The notes beneath the pieces were generated by a model that saw nothing but the letters and a program-made list of their open reading frames with translations, did not search any database and was not told the origin of the DNA. A stretch of 64,000 nucleotides of DNA, taken from contig NZ_AYZA01000024.1 in the NCBI RefSeq assembly GCF_001436315.1, forward strand, positions 24,800 to 88,799, written 5' to 3'. The translations under genes were made by a program, and so were the position numbers. Within the stretch, counting starts at the first letter, position 1, and every line of letters starts with the position of its first letter. The stretch is from Ligilactobacillus aviarius subsp. aviarius DSM 20655. GTDB lineage: Bacteria > Bacillota > Bacilli > Lactobacillales > Lactobacillaceae. Positions 35,478 to 45,537 of this stretch are shown here, piece after piece.

Positions 35478-36797
35478 ATGTCAATGTTTGTTGATCAAAT
35501 TAAAATTCAAGTTAAAGCCGGAAAAGGCGGCGACGGAATGGTTGCTTTTCGGCGTGAAAAATATGTTCCAAATGGGGGCCCGGCCGGCGGTGACGGTGGT
35601 CATGGCGGAAGTATTATTTTAAAGGTCAATAAGGGATTACGGACCTTGATGGATTTCCGTTATCACCGGATCTTCAAAGCGAAGGCTGGTCAAAACGGAA
35701 TGATCAAGGGCAAATATGGCCGGGCAGCTGAAAACTTGTATATTGATGTCCCCGAAGGAACAACGGTTACGGATGCCGATACCGGCGAAGTATTAGGCGA
35801 TTTAACGGAGGCTAATCAGGAATTGGTCGTTGCTCACGGTGGTCGTGGCGGCCGTGGCAATATCCACTTTGCCAGTCCGAAAAATCCGGCCCCCGAAATT
35901 GCTGAAAATGGTGAACCAGGTGAAGAACGAAATTTGAATTTGGAATTAAAGGTTTTAGCCGATGTTGGATTGGTGGGCTTTCCATCGGTTGGAAAGTCGA
36001 CGCTTCTTTCAACGGTTACAAGTGCAAAACCCAAAATTGCTGAATACCATTTCACAACGTTGGTTCCGAACCTGGGAATGGTTCAACTTGATGATGGCCG
36101 CGACTTTGTAATGGCTGACCTGCCAGGATTAATTGAAGGGGCTTCGCAAGGAATTGGTCTTGGAATTCAATTTTTGCGCCATGTCGAACGGACACGGGTT
36201 ATTTTGCACCTGATCGATATGTCAGGGGTCGAAGAACGGGATCCGTACGAAGACTTTTTAAAGATCAATGATGAATTGAAGAAGTATGATCCAGATTTGT
36301 TAAAACGGCCGCAAATTATCGTTGGCTCGAAAATGGATATGCCGGATGCAGCTGAAAACTTAGCCAAGTTTAAGGCTAAGATTGAACAGGACTACGCTCC
36401 GTTAGCTCAAGCACCGCAAGTAATGGCAATTTCATCAATCACCCATGAAGGGCTGCAAGATTTGATGCAAGCAACAGCGGACTTGCTTGATAAGACGCCA
36501 CACTTTGAAACGAAGGCGGAAAAGGAAATGTCTGCTAACCGTTCTGAATACCGGTTTGATGATGAGGAGGATACCCCTGCATTTACAATTTCGCGTGATT
36601 CGGACGCAACCTGGGTTCTTTCAGGTGATAAACTTGAAAAACTCTTTAAGATGACGAATTTGGATCACGATGAAAGTTTACTGCGGTTTACCCGGCAATT
36701 GCGGGGCATGGGAGTTGATGATGCGCTTCGGGAACGGGGAGCCAAAGACGGTGACCTCGTTCGCATCGACGATTTTGTCTTTGAATTTTATGCATAA
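35478..36797 (+). CDS. obgE: GTPase ObgE (CgtA)
   Basis: Essential Obg GTPase in 50S assembly and stress control, 439 residues. The glycine-rich Obg domain (about 1-158, [16 protein letters not shown]) precedes a G domain with P-loop [11 protein letters not shown] (about 166-176), DLPGLIEGA and GSKMD, and an OCT domain ends the protein (about 355-439). AGAGGAAC precedes the ATG. Its terminator lies inside the 3' end of the convergent gene. Confidence 0.96.
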   Translation: MSMFVDQIKIQVKAGKGGDGMVAFRREKYVPNGGPAGGDGGHGGSIILKVNKGLRTLMDFRYHRIFKAKAGQNGMIKGKYGRAAENLYIDVPEGTTVTDADTGEVLGDLTEANQELVVAHGGRGGRGNIHFASPKNPAPEIAENGEPGEERNLNLELKVLADVGLVGFPSVGKSTLLSTVTSAKPKIAEYHFTTLVPNLGMVQLDDGRDFVMADLPGLIEGASQGIGLGIQFLRHVERTRVILHLIDMSGVEERDPYEDFLKINDELKKYDPDLLKRPQIIVGSKMDMPDAAENLAKFKAKIEQDYAPLAQAPQVMAISSITHEGLQDLMQATADLLDKTPHFETKAEKEMSANRSEYRFDDEEDTPAFTISRDSDATWVLSGDKLEKLFKMTNLDHDESLLRFTRQLRGMGVDDALRERGAKDGDLVRIDDFVFEFYA

Positions 36798-36802
36798 TCA
36801 AT

Positions 36803-37093
36803 TTATGAAAATAAAATTTTGGATTGGTCAACGATCCGAAAGCCAAAGAGCGGGAATTTTTTTCCGCTTTTTGTTTTGATCAAAATCTTAACGTCGGCAT
36901 TCAGCGCGTTCGCAATCACTTCCAGGGCTTTAAATTGAAGCGGATGATCATGATAAGGCAGAAGATAAAGAACGTTGGTCTGCTTATCAAAATCAAAATC
37001 GGAAATTGCGACTGCATGCGCTTCATTTTCCCAGTAACATTGGTATTGAGGATTGAATCCTTGAGTTGCTTCGCGAAATGTTTGAATTCTCAT
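36803..37093 (-). CDS. Hypothetical protein, convergent to obgE
   Basis: A 96-residue soluble protein of unknown family. The minus-strand ATG is preceded by an ideal AAAGGAG at the right distance, and the frame is full length between obgE and the nucleobase permease, which supports a real gene. It has no membrane segment or recognised motif; a WENEAHAVAISDFDFD segment and a basic KTKSGKKFPLFGF C-terminus are visible. Only 5 bases separate its stop from that of obgE. No function can be given. Confidence 0.72.
   Translation of the reverse strand: MRIQTFREATQGFNPQYQCYWENEAHAVAISDFDFDKQTNVLYLLPYHDHPLQFKALEVIANALNADVKILIKTKSGKKFPLFGFRIVDQSKILFS
36849..36876 (+). terminator. obgE terminator inside the opposing gene
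   Basis: The stem AGCGGGAA/TTTCCGCT (36849-36868) is followed by TTTTTGTTTT. It lies about 50 bases after the obgE stop and within the coding 3' end of the opposing gene. Confidence 0.65.
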
Positions 37094-37180
37094 TTTAAAC
37101 TCCTTTGTTCGTTATAAGATGAATATTTGTATTAAAAATAATTTTTTATTGATGATTATCTTTTAACCCCGAATAATTTC

Positions 37181-37189
37181 TGCTATAAT
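37181..37189 (+). promoter_or_regulatory. Extended -10 promoter of the nucleobase permease
   Basis: TGCTATAAT is a perfect extended -10. Just upstream is CCCCGAATAATT (37167-37178), which is similar to the CCGAAC core of PurR boxes in lactic acid bacteria but differs at the last core base. Confidence 0.6.
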
Positions 37190-37222
37190 GCAGGTAATTT
37201 ATTTTGAAAGAGGGATTGATTG

Positions 37223-38680
37223 ATGACACGCTTTTTTAAACTGAAAGAAAATCAGACAAGCGTCTCAACCGAAATTACTGCAGGGTTAACTACCTTTTTT
37301 GCAATGTCGTATATTCTTTTTGTTGCTCCGAACATCCTTGGCAAGACCGGGATGCCAACGCAAGGAATCTTTTTAGCAACAATTATTGCGTCAGTTGTTA
37401 GTACCTTGATCATGGCCTTGTTTGCCAATGTTCCATACGTTCAAGCTCCTGGATTGGGACTGGCAACGTTCTTTACGTACACCGTTGTTTTACAACTTGG
37501 TTTTAGTTGGCAGGAGGCCTTAGCGCTGGTCTTTCTTTGCGGGGTGATCAACGTTACGATCACGTTGACCAAGATTCGGAAGATGATCATCAAGTCAATT
37601 CCTGAAGTTTTGCAACACGCCATCAGTGGTGGGATTGGAATGTTTGTTGCCTATATCGGAATTAAAAATGCGGGTTTTCTTAAGTTTACCACTGATTCAA
37701 GCGATATTTTAACAGTTAACAATCATCCATTCAATCAAGCAACGACTCACTTTTCGCACGGAATTCAATCAATTGTTTCGGGAAGCGGAATTACTCCGGC
37801 ATTGATCAACTTTAATCAAGCAGGGGCATTGGTTGCTTTGATCGGGTTATTGATCATGGCATTCTTAATGATCAAGAATGTGCGTGGTGGAATTTTGATT
37901 GGAATTATTTTAACGACGTTAATTGGAATTCCATTTGGGGTCACGCATTTAAGTCTTGCTCATGCCCCATCATTAGCCGAATCATTTAAAGAGCTTGGGG
38001 TAACGATGGGAGCTGCGTTTGGCCCGCACGGAATGGTGGCATTATTTGACCATCCAGGCCGGCTATTGTTAGCCATTATGACAATTTTTGCGTTCTCATT
38101 GACTGATATTTTTGATACGATTGGAACCTTTATTGGAACGGGGAAAAAATCAGGAATTTTCTCTCAAGCCGATGAAGAAGAATTCTTTAACGGAAAGGGA
38201 TTCAAATCAAAGATGGACCGGTCATTGTTCTCAGATGCTGCCGGTTCGATTGTGGCTGCAATTTGCGGAACATCAAACGTTACGACCTTTGTTGAAAGTG
38301 CATCCGGAATCGGCGCGGGTGGTCGAACCGGATTAACAAGTTTGACCGCCGCCGTAATGTTTGCTTTGAGTAGTTTATTGGCTCCGGTAATTGCAATTAT
38401 CCCAACTCAAGCAACGGCACCAGCATTGATCATTGTTGGGATCATGATGATGAGTTCGTTTAAGGATATTAACTGGTCAAACCTTGAAGATGCGATCCCC
38501 GCATTCTTTGCATCCGTCTTTATGGCGATTTGTTACAGCATCTCATACGGAATTGCTGCCGGGTTCATCTTCTACTTGTTAGTTAAGATTTGCAAGAAAA
38601 AATTCAACGAAATTCATCCAATGCTTGTGATCTGCACAATTCTCTTTATTTTGAATTTTGTTGTTTTAGCATTTATTTAA
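37223..38680 (+). CDS. pbuG: NCS2 family nucleobase permease (PbuG/AzgA-like)
   Basis: A 485-residue membrane transporter with about 12-14 hydrophobic segments. Segments such as ISTEITAGLTTFFAMSYILFV, TDIFDTIGTFIGTGKKSG and SDAAGSIVAAICGTSNVTTFVESASGIGAGGRTGL are typical of the adenine/guanine/hypoxanthine branch of NCS2. The specific purine is not determined. GAAAGAGGG is spaced for the ATG at 37223; a TTG one codon earlier is ignored. No purine riboswitch is seen in the short leader. Confidence 0.9.
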   Translation: MTRFFKLKENQTSVSTEITAGLTTFFAMSYILFVAPNILGKTGMPTQGIFLATIIASVVSTLIMALFANVPYVQAPGLGLATFFTYTVVLQLGFSWQEALALVFLCGVINVTITLTKIRKMIIKSIPEVLQHAISGGIGMFVAYIGIKNAGFLKFTTDSSDILTVNNHPFNQATTHFSHGIQSIVSGSGITPALINFNQAGALVALIGLLIMAFLMIKNVRGGILIGIILTTLIGIPFGVTHLSLAHAPSLAESFKELGVTMGAAFGPHGMVALFDHPGRLLLAIMTIFAFSLTDIFDTIGTFIGTGKKSGIFSQADEEEFFNGKGFKSKMDRSLFSDAAGSIVAAICGTSNVTTFVESASGIGAGGRTGLTSLTAAVMFALSSLLAPVIAIIPTQATAPALIIVGIMMMSSFKDINWSNLEDAIPAFFASVFMAICYSISYGIAAGFIFYLLVKICKKKFNEIHPMLVICTILFILNFVVLAFI

Positions 38681-38733
38681 CTTTAAAATGCATTTTGTAT
38701 TTTAGATTGAATGATAGTAAAATTAATATCGGT

Positions 38734-38770
38734 ATAGTAGTTCACTAATTATAGTGGACTATTATTTTTT
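38734..38770 (+). terminator. Terminator between nucleobase permease and rnz
   Basis: The stem ATAGTAGTTCACT/AGTGGACTATTAT (38734-38765) has a six-base loop and ends in T residues. Confidence 0.75.
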
Positions 38771-38802
38771 GAGAGAAATAAAAAATAGATAGGGTCGATT
38801 TC

Positions 38803-39753
38803 ATGGAACTTGAATTTTTAGGAACCAGTGCAGGATCGCCATCGAAATTTCGAAACGTGACGGCACTAGCGTTGAAATTGCTTGATGAAATTAATGAAGT
38901 TTGGCTTTTTGATGTCGGCGAAGGAACCCAACACCAAATTTTGCGAACGACGATTCGTCCCCGGAAAGTAACGAAGATTTTTATTACTCATCTTCACGGT
39001 GATCATATTTTCGGCCTTCCAGGTTTTTTAAGCAGCCGTTCATTTCAGGGAGCAGAAGCAGCAACTCCGCTGACGATTTACGGTCCGCGGGGAATCAAAC
39101 AATTTGTTGAAACTTCAATGCGGGTTTCGCAAACCCATTTAGCATATCCAATCAAATACGTTGAGCTTGATGACGAAGAGGGGGTTCTCTTCGAAAATGA
39201 TCGGTTTAAGGTTTCTTATGCCGGCCTTGATCATCGAATCAAATGTGTCGGCTATCGGGTCGAAGAAAAGGATTATCCGGGCGAATTGATGGTCGAAAAA
39301 TTGCAGGAAGTCGGTGTTCGACCAGGACCGATTTACGGGCAAATCAAGGCGGGCCAAGTTGTCACGCTTGATGATGGAACGCAGTTAAACGGCAAAGACT
39401 TTATTGGTGCCCCGAAAAAGGGCCGGACAGTTGCAATCTTAGGTGATACCCGAAAGACGGCTGGAATTGATAAGCTGGCGCTCAATGCGGATGTTCTTGT
39501 TCATGAAAGTACTTTTGGAAAGGGCGAAGCAAAGCTTGCACGCAATTACTACCATTCAACATGTATTCAAGCAGCTCAAACTGCTCAGCGGGATCACGTT
39601 AAGAAATTGTTATTGACCCACATTTCAGCCCGGTATGTCGGATCAATGGTTAAGAAATTACAGGCGGATGCCCGGGAGATTTTCCCGAATACATGGGTTG
39701 TCCGGGATTTTGATACGTATAATGTTCCTTTTCCAGAAAGAAGGGAAAAATAA
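38803..39753 (+). CDS. rnz: Ribonuclease Z
   Basis: RNase Z trims the 3' trailer from tRNA precursors. The 316-residue metallo-beta-lactamase-fold enzyme has the metal motif [13 protein letters not shown] (about 62-74), later ligand motifs around LGDTRK and LTHISARY, and a flexible-arm segment rich in Gly near 185-205. The start ATG is preceded by AGATAGGGTCG, a weak ribosome binding site. It overlaps the next gene by one base. Confidence 0.94.
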   Translation: MELEFLGTSAGSPSKFRNVTALALKLLDEINEVWLFDVGEGTQHQILRTTIRPRKVTKIFITHLHGDHIFGLPGFLSSRSFQGAEAATPLTIYGPRGIKQFVETSMRVSQTHLAYPIKYVELDDEEGVLFENDRFKVSYAGLDHRIKCVGYRVEEKDYPGELMVEKLQEVGVRPGPIYGQIKAGQVVTLDDGTQLNGKDFIGAPKKGRTVAILGDTRKTAGIDKLALNADVLVHESTFGKGEAKLARNYYHSTCIQAAQTAQRDHVKKLLLTHISARYVGSMVKKLQADAREIFPNTWVVRDFDTYNVPFPERREK

Positions 39754-40562
39754 TGAGTGGATATCGTGATTTAAAAAATTTAGAGAACCGGGTCGTTTTG
39801 GTGACCGGGGCTTCATCAGGGCTTGGCGAACAAATCGCTTACCAGTTAGCCCAAAAAGGAGCCGTCGTGGTTGCCTGCGCCCGCAATTTAGATCGATTAA
39901 AAGAAGTTGCCAAAGCATGTGCTGAATTTCGCGGTAAGAAGGCATATGCCGTTCAGATGGATGTGGCTGATCCAGACCGAATTGAAAAGGTCGTTCAGCA
40001 GGTTGAAAATGAGGTCGGCTCAATTGATGTTCTAGTAAACGATGCGGGCTTTGGCTTAATGCAAAATGCCCTTGATTTTGATATGCAGGTTGCGGAAAAG
40101 ATGTTCCGGGTCAATGTTTTAGGAACGATCTACTTATCGAAATTTACTGCTTTACAAATGGCAGCGCGCAAACGCGGGGCAATCATTAACATTGCTTCAA
40201 TGGCAGGAAAGATTGCAACCCCGAAATCGTCCGTTTATTCGGCAACGAAGGCCGCAGTTTTAGGGTATTCAGATGCTTTACGGCTCGAATTGAAGCCGCT
40301 TGGAATTAGCGTAATGACGGTTAATCCCGGGCCAACTCGAACGAAATTCTTCGATAAAGCTGATGAAAGTGGTAATTACTTGGAAAAAATCAACGGCATT
40401 GTTTTAAATCCAGAATTGGTTGCTGAAAAGATCGTTCATTCAATTGGAACTGCGAAACGGGAACTTAACCTTCCATTTTTCTTTAATATTGCAAATGTTG
40501 GTTATACCCTGTTTCCGCGGCTGGGCGACTTTTTGGCAGCGGGGATCTTTAATCAAAAGTAA
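39753..40562 (+). CDS. SDR family oxidoreductase
   Basis: A 269-residue short-chain dehydrogenase/reductase. The cofactor motif is TGASSGLGEQIA (about 18-29), NDAGFG replaces the usual NNAG, and the catalytic YSATK is near residues 162-166. It corresponds to YqjQ, which also follows rnz in Bacillus. The substrate is unknown. The ATG overlaps the rnz stop (TAATG), so the pair is translationally coupled. Confidence 0.9.
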   Translation: MSGYRDLKNLENRVVLVTGASSGLGEQIAYQLAQKGAVVVACARNLDRLKEVAKACAEFRGKKAYAVQMDVADPDRIEKVVQQVENEVGSIDVLVNDAGFGLMQNALDFDMQVAEKMFRVNVLGTIYLSKFTALQMAARKRGAIINIASMAGKIATPKSSVYSATKAAVLGYSDALRLELKPLGISVMTVNPGPTRTKFFDKADESGNYLEKINGIVLNPELVAEKIVHSIGTAKRELNLPFFFNIANVGYTLFPRLGDFLAAGIFNQK

Positions 40563-40589
40563 GTCGGTTAATATTTAGGAGAGGTTAGA

Positions 40590-40874
40590 TTGAAAAAGAA
40601 ATTAAGTTTGATTGGAGTTATTGTCTTACTGTTAGTTGTGGCAATTTTTTCAATCTCAAATATGCAAAGTGTTTCAGTAAACTTTTTTGTGGCCAAGGTT
40701 AAAATTCCCCTTGTGATTTTAATCATCATTTCAATTTTAATTGGAGTGATCATTGCGATGCTGTTCTCAGTATCCTCATCATTTAAGCACAAGAAGCAAA
40801 TCAAGAACTTGAACAGTCAAGTGAAAGATTTACAGGAACAGGTTGCAGGAAAGTCAGAAAACAAAGAGGAATAA
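40590..40874 (+). CDS. LapA-domain (DUF1049) membrane protein
   Basis: A 94-residue protein with two membrane helices (about 5-22 and 35-57) and a short coiled-coil tail rich in Lys, Gln and Glu. This is the lipopolysaccharide-assembly-protein-A-like domain; in Gram-positives its role is unknown. The start is a TTG with AGGAGAGG upstream. It lies three bases before recJ, so it is in the rnz-SDR-lapA-recJ-apt operon. Confidence 0.85.
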   Translation: MKKKLSLIGVIVLLLVVAIFSISNMQSVSVNFFVAKVKIPLVILIIISILIGVIIAMLFSVSSSFKHKKQIKNLNSQVKDLQEQVAGKSENKEE

Positions 40875-40877
40875 GAT

Positions 40878-43205
40878 TTGATTACTTCAAATTATGATTG
40901 GAAAATGGCGGTTTCCAAGCTTGATGATCAGCAAATCAATGAGCTTGCTCAAACCTTGCATCATTCGCCGTTGCTGATTAAAATTTTAGCTCAGCGCGGA
41001 ATGGAAACCGCAAATCAAATTAAAGATTTTTTAGAGCCGCAGGGCCAGCATGTTCACGATCCGTATTTGCTTTATGATATGGAAAAGGCAATTGATCGGA
41101 TTCAACAGGCGATTATTGAAAATCAGAAAATTTTTATTTATGGCGACTATGATGCTGACGGAATTACCAGTACGGCTGTAATGTATGAAACCCTGCTTCA
41201 GTTGGGAGCAGATGTTCAATATTTTGTTCCCGACCGGTTTAAAGATGGGTATGGCCCGAATTTAGCAGAATATCAAAATCTTGAAGCGCAGGGAATGCAA
41301 TTGCTGATCACCGTTGATAATGGAGTTTCCGGATATGATGAGGTTCAATATTTGATGGAGAAGGGCATTGATGTCATCATCACGGATCATCATGAATTAC
41401 CGGAAAAACTTCCGCCGGCATATGCAATCGTGCATCCAATGCATCCGAAGGGCAATTACCCGTTTAAAGGCCTTGCCGGCGTTGGGGTTGCGTTTAAAGT
41501 TGCATGTGCTCTCCTTGACGATATTCCGCAAGAAGAGCTTGATTTGGTTGCAATTGGGACGGTTGCGGATGTAATGTCGCTGACGGATGAGAACCGGGAT
41601 TTGGTTTCATTTGGAATTGAAGAACTGAAAACAACAATGCGTCCGGGGTTAAGCGCGTTGCTTGAAGTTACGAAAACCAAGCCGGATGAAATTGACAGCG
41701 ATACGATTGGATTTACCATTGCACCCCGGCTCAATTCGCTTGGAAGACTTGAAAATGCCACGCAAGGGGTAAAATTACTGACAACGCTTGATGAAAGTGA
41801 AGCTGCTCAATTAGCACAGCATACCCATGATTTAAATCAGCGACGCCAAGACTTGGTTGCAACCATCACCAAGGAAGCTGAGCAGATTTTAAAGCAGACT
41901 GAGCAATCGCATTTAGTAAATGTGATTGCTGGTCAAAACTGGCATGAAGGTGTCCTCGGAATTGTTGCAAGTCGGATCACGGAGGAAACGAAGCGGCCGA
42001 CGATCGTTTTAACGTTGACTGAAGACGATTTGTATAAAGGCTCAGGCCGGTCAGTTGAGGGATTTAATCTTTTTGATGCATTTGATTCGCACCGGAAATT
42101 ATTTGAAAGTTTCGGCGGGCATGCGCAAGCGTGCGGCCTTTCAATCAAGCCGGATAATCTCGCCGGTTTTCAAGTGATTGCCGATCAAGAAGCAGAAAAT
42201 CAACATTTTAACGGCAATGAGCGCCCAGTGCTTGAAATCAATGAAGAACTTCCAGCCGCTTCAATTTCGCTTGATTTGATCAATGAATTGAATTTATTAG
42301 CGCCATTTGGATGTGATAATCCGCGGCCGGTGTTTAAGATTACCGGGATCCAAAATCCCCAGTTAAAGGTTATGGGTGATCAGGGCCAGCATTTTCGAAT
42401 TAACTTTCAAAGCGGTCATGGCAGCTTAGCCGGAGTGAAGTTTAACGCTTCTCCGACAGAAGTTCACCAACTGCAAGCTGACCCCCTTGATGGAGTTGAA
42501 ATTGCCGGTGAATTAACGGTAAACCGGTGGCAAGGCCGGACGACTCCGCAAATTCAAATTTGTGATTTGAAGACCGAAGCTGAAAATGAAATCAGCTCAA
42601 AGGTAAAGGTGATCGATCACCGCTTTACAAGTTCGCCGAATAAATTTAATTCAGAATTTGTATACGGCTTTTTCAATTTGAAATTATTGAAGCGGGTTGC
42701 AGCTCAGGTAGCCCCCAACATTAAATTGATTTCGTTGACTGATCAGATGCCGATCGTAGGTGACACGTTAGTAATCGTTGACTGCCCGCCATCGATTTCA
42801 GCATTTGAAAGTTTAGTTGACCGGTTGCAAGTCAAGCAGATTGTATTAAAATGTTATACGCAACATAATATTGCTTCCAAGCCATTGCCAAGTCGACAGG
42901 ATTTTGGAAAACTATATCGTTTTACAAGTACGCATCACGATATTGATTTAAGAAAAGATTTAGAAAAGTTAGCAAATTATTTGAATTTTGACAAAGAATC
43001 ACTTGTTTTCATGATTCAGGTGTTTTCTGAGGCTAAATTTGTTAAAATTAAGAATGGTCTGTTAACCGGAACACCATCCAATCAACGAATTGAATTGACC
43101 AGGACAAAGCGTTATCAAGCACGCGTTGCCGAAATACAGGCGCAACAATTATTTTTAAATTCAAAAACGGCGGATTTGCTAAAGCGATTGAATTTAACAA
43201 TATAA
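40878..43205 (+). CDS. recJ: Single-stranded-DNA-specific exonuclease RecJ
   Basis: RecJ degrades single-stranded DNA 5' to 3' in recombination and mismatch repair. The 775-residue protein has the DHH phosphoesterase motifs [12 protein letters not shown] (about 91-102), TVDNGVSG and ITDHHELP (about 168-175), then DHHA1 ([12 protein letters not shown]), an OB fold and a C-terminal Firmicute extension. The start is a TTG with AGAGGA upstream. The last 200 residues are variable in the family. Confidence 0.95.
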   Translation: MITSNYDWKMAVSKLDDQQINELAQTLHHSPLLIKILAQRGMETANQIKDFLEPQGQHVHDPYLLYDMEKAIDRIQQAIIENQKIFIYGDYDADGITSTAVMYETLLQLGADVQYFVPDRFKDGYGPNLAEYQNLEAQGMQLLITVDNGVSGYDEVQYLMEKGIDVIITDHHELPEKLPPAYAIVHPMHPKGNYPFKGLAGVGVAFKVACALLDDIPQEELDLVAIGTVADVMSLTDENRDLVSFGIEELKTTMRPGLSALLEVTKTKPDEIDSDTIGFTIAPRLNSLGRLENATQGVKLLTTLDESEAAQLAQHTHDLNQRRQDLVATITKEAEQILKQTEQSHLVNVIAGQNWHEGVLGIVASRITEETKRPTIVLTLTEDDLYKGSGRSVEGFNLFDAFDSHRKLFESFGGHAQACGLSIKPDNLAGFQVIADQEAENQHFNGNERPVLEINEELPAASISLDLINELNLLAPFGCDNPRPVFKITGIQNPQLKVMGDQGQHFRINFQSGHGSLAGVKFNASPTEVHQLQADPLDGVEIAGELTVNRWQGRTTPQIQICDLKTEAENEISSKVKVIDHRFTSSPNKFNSEFVYGFFNLKLLKRVAAQVAPNIKLISLTDQMPIVGDTLVIVDCPPSISAFESLVDRLQVKQIVLKCYTQHNIASKPLPSRQDFGKLYRFTSTHHDIDLRKDLEKLANYLNFDKESLVFMIQVFSEAKFVKIKNGLLTGTPSNQRIELTRTKRYQARVAEIQAQQLFLNSKTADLLKRLNLTI

Positions 43206-43230
43206 GTATTTTGATTTAAGGAGAAACATA

Positions 43231-43749
43231 ATGACATTAGATTTACATGATTATGTGGCAAGTATCCCAGATTACCCTGAAAAGGGTGTATTATTCCGTG
43301 ACATTTCACCATTGATGGCTGATGGTGAAGCTTATCACCAAGCAACTGATCAAATCGTTCAGTTTGCTCGCGATAAAGGAGTTGAAATGATTGTTGGACC
43401 TGAAGCCCGGGGATTCATCGTTGGTTGCCCGGTTGCATTCGAATTAGGGGTCGGCTTTGCACCTGCCCGGAAAAAAGGTAAATTACCGCGGGAAACCGTT
43501 AAGGCTGAATATTCACTTGAATATGGAAAATCAGCGCTTTACATGCACAAGGATGCAATCAAGCCGGGTCAAAAGGTTTTAGTTACCGATGATCTTTTGG
43601 CAACCGGCGGAACGATCAGTGCAACGATCGACTTGGTTGAACAATTAGGCGGAATCGTTGTTGGATGTGCATTCATTATTGAGTTAAAGGATCTTCATGG
43701 TCGCGATAAAATTAAAGGTTATGATATGTTAAGTTTAATGGAATATTAA
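43231..43749 (+). CDS. apt: Adenine phosphoribosyltransferase
   Basis: Apt salvages adenine to AMP with PRPP. The 172-residue protein has the [10 protein letters not shown] segment, [10 protein letters not shown], and the PRPP-binding motif [14 protein letters not shown] (about 122-135). AAGGAG precedes the ATG. It follows recJ, as is usual in Firmicutes. No terminator is obvious before the dlt promoter. Confidence 0.96.
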   Translation: MTLDLHDYVASIPDYPEKGVLFRDISPLMADGEAYHQATDQIVQFARDKGVEMIVGPEARGFIVGCPVAFELGVGFAPARKKGKLPRETVKAEYSLEYGKSALYMHKDAIKPGQKVLVTDDLLATGGTISATIDLVEQLGGIVVGCAFIIELKDLHGRDKIKGYDMLSLMEY

Positions 43750-43798
43750 AATTGATTTATCCTGATTGATATATCTTTATTTTTTAAATCATTTAGGA

Positions 43799-43804
43799 TA
43801 TAAT
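43799..43804 (+). promoter_or_regulatory. Putative -10 of the dlt operon
   Basis: A perfect TATAAT lies 31 bases before dltX. The -35 position reads TTTATT, which is weak. Confidence 0.5.
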
Positions 43805-43834
43805 CGTGGCAATGTTGAAGCAAGGAGGATTGCG

Positions 43835-43984
43835 ATGAAAGAGAAGTTGCGTGCATTCTGGCAAAAAGATTGGGTCCGTTTCATTGCACGGACTGTCTTT
43901 TACTTTGTCGTTTTGTTTGCTCTAGTATACATGTTCAGTTACAGTGGACTTACACAGCCACACTTTATTTATAACGAATTTTAA
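43835..43984 (+). CDS. dltX: D-Ala-teichoic acid biosynthesis protein DltX
   Basis: A 49-residue single-span membrane peptide that precedes dltA in Firmicutes and is needed for D-alanylation. It has a basic N-terminus, one membrane helix (about 18-37) and the conserved extracellular end FIYNEF. AAGGAGG fits the ATG at 43835; the frame's upstream extension lies over the promoter. Confidence 0.93.
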   Translation: MKEKLRAFWQKDWVRFIARTVFYFVVLFALVYMFSYSGLTQPHFIYNEF

Positions 43985-44001
43985 ACAGGAGAGATGTTGA
44001 G

Positions 44002-45537
44002 ATGGAAGCAAATTTGATTGCTCAAATTGACCAGTTTGCAGTTAACCATCCGGATAAGGCTGCTTACGATTACCTTGGGACCGAAAATACCTATGGTGAT
44101 CTGAAGAAGTATTCGGATGCACTTGCAGACTATATTTTAAAAATGGATTTGCCAGCAAAAGCACCGATTGTAGTATTTGGGGGACAAACTTTTGAAATGA
44201 TCGCAGCTTTTTTAGGAGTTGTTAAATCAGGTCATTCATACGTTCCAGTCGATGTTAATTCATCGTTATCACGGTTGGAATCAATCAATGAGATTGGGAA
44301 ACCGGCACTGTATATTCAAGTTGAAGATTTACCAGCTGATATGCCGGCGGTTAAATCAATCACCAAGGCAGAGTTAAATGATATTTATACTCACGGTGAA
44401 TTTTCAGATGAAATTAATTCAACATCATTTGTTGATGGGGATGATACGTTCTATATCATCTTTACGTCTGGAACAACAGGGAAACCTAAGGGCGTTCAAA
44501 TTAGCCACGATAATTTGAAGAGTTATGTTAACTGGATGCATTCCGATGACTTTGGAATTAAAGCCGATGGAATCTGCCTTTCACAAGCGCCATACTCGTT
44601 TGACCTTTCAGTTATGGATTTATATCCAACGTTAACAGCGGGTGGCAAACTTGCAGTTTTGCCAAAGAAGACAACGGATAACTTTAAGGAATTGTTTGAA
44701 GTTTTACCACAACTGCACATCAACGAATGGGTTTCAACCCCATCATTTATGGATATTTGCTTGCTTCAACCGACGTTTGATGAAAAGCACATGCCTGAAT
44801 TAAGTCATTTCTTGTTCTGCGGGGAAGAATTAACTCACAGTACGGCAGCTAACTTAAAGAAACGTTTCCCACATGCGCGGATCTTTAACACGTACGGGCC
44901 AACGGAAACAACCGTTGCGGTTACTCAAGTGGAAATTACGGATGAAGTTTTGGCAAATTACAAGCGGTTGCCAATTGGAACGCCTAAAGACGATACCCGA
45001 ATCATCCTGGTTGATGACGAAGTTCACCAAGTTGGTGATCATGACGAAGGTGAAATCGTAATTGCTGGTCCGAGCGTCTCAAAGGGATATATCAATAACC
45101 CTGAAAAGACAGCTAAGGCGTTCTTAGAAATTGAAGGCACACCGGCATACCGGACAGGTGATTTAGGTCAATTTGATGAAAATGGCCAGTTGCTTTATAA
45201 AGGACGGATTGACTTCCAAGTTAAGGTTCACGGTTTCCGGATCGAATTGGAAGATGTTGATCACCATTTAGGTCAAGTTAGTTTGATTTCTCAAGCAACA
45301 ACCGTTCCAAAATATGATAAAAACCACAAAGTCAGTCAATTAATTGCTTACATTGTTCCTGAAGACAATGATTACGAAGATGAGTTCAAGTTGACTCAGG
45401 CAATTAAGAAAGAACTTCAGGAAATCATGATGGCTTATATGATGCCACAACGTTTTGTTTACGTTGATTCATTACCATTAACTCCGAATGGAAAAATTGA
45501 CCGCAAATCATTAATGAAAGAGGTTAATAACGAATGA
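44002..45537 (+). CDS. dltA: D-alanine--D-alanyl carrier protein ligase
   Basis: DltA adenylates D-alanine and loads it on the carrier DltC in the cytosol. The 511-residue ANL-superfamily enzyme has the P-loop motif FTSGTTGKPKGV (about 153-164), FNTYGPTE near 298, YRTGD near 385 and the catalytic lysine motif PNGKIDRK near the C-terminus. AGGAGAG precedes the ATG. It overlaps dltB by 4 bases. Confidence 0.97.
   Translation: MEANLIAQIDQFAVNHPDKAAYDYLGTENTYGDLKKYSDALADYILKMDLPAKAPIVVFGGQTFEMIAAFLGVVKSGHSYVPVDVNSSLSRLESINEIGKPALYIQVEDLPADMPAVKSITKAELNDIYTHGEFSDEINSTSFVDGDDTFYIIFTSGTTGKPKGVQISHDNLKSYVNWMHSDDFGIKADGICLSQAPYSFDLSVMDLYPTLTAGGKLAVLPKKTTDNFKELFEVLPQLHINEWVSTPSFMDICLLQPTFDEKHMPELSHFLFCGEELTHSTAANLKKRFPHARIFNTYGPTETTVAVTQVEITDEVLANYKRLPIGTPKDDTRIILVDDEVHQVGDHDEGEIVIAGPSVSKGYINNPEKTAKAFLEIEGTPAYRTGDLGQFDENGQLLYKGRIDFQVKVHGFRIELEDVDHHLGQVSLISQATTVPKYDKNHKVSQLIAYIVPEDNDYEDEFKLTQAIKKELQEIMMAYMMPQRFVYVDSLPLTPNGKIDRKSLMKEVNNE

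Noticed and set aside
37100-37222. Purine riboswitch before the nucleobase permease
   Set aside because: The transcribed leader is only about 25-30 bases, too short for an aptamer, and no terminator/antiterminator pair is present.
43766-43834. Upstream extension of the dltX frame
   Set aside because: The stretch covers the dlt -10 and ribosome binding site; DltX proteins are about 50 residues and start at the ATG at 43835.
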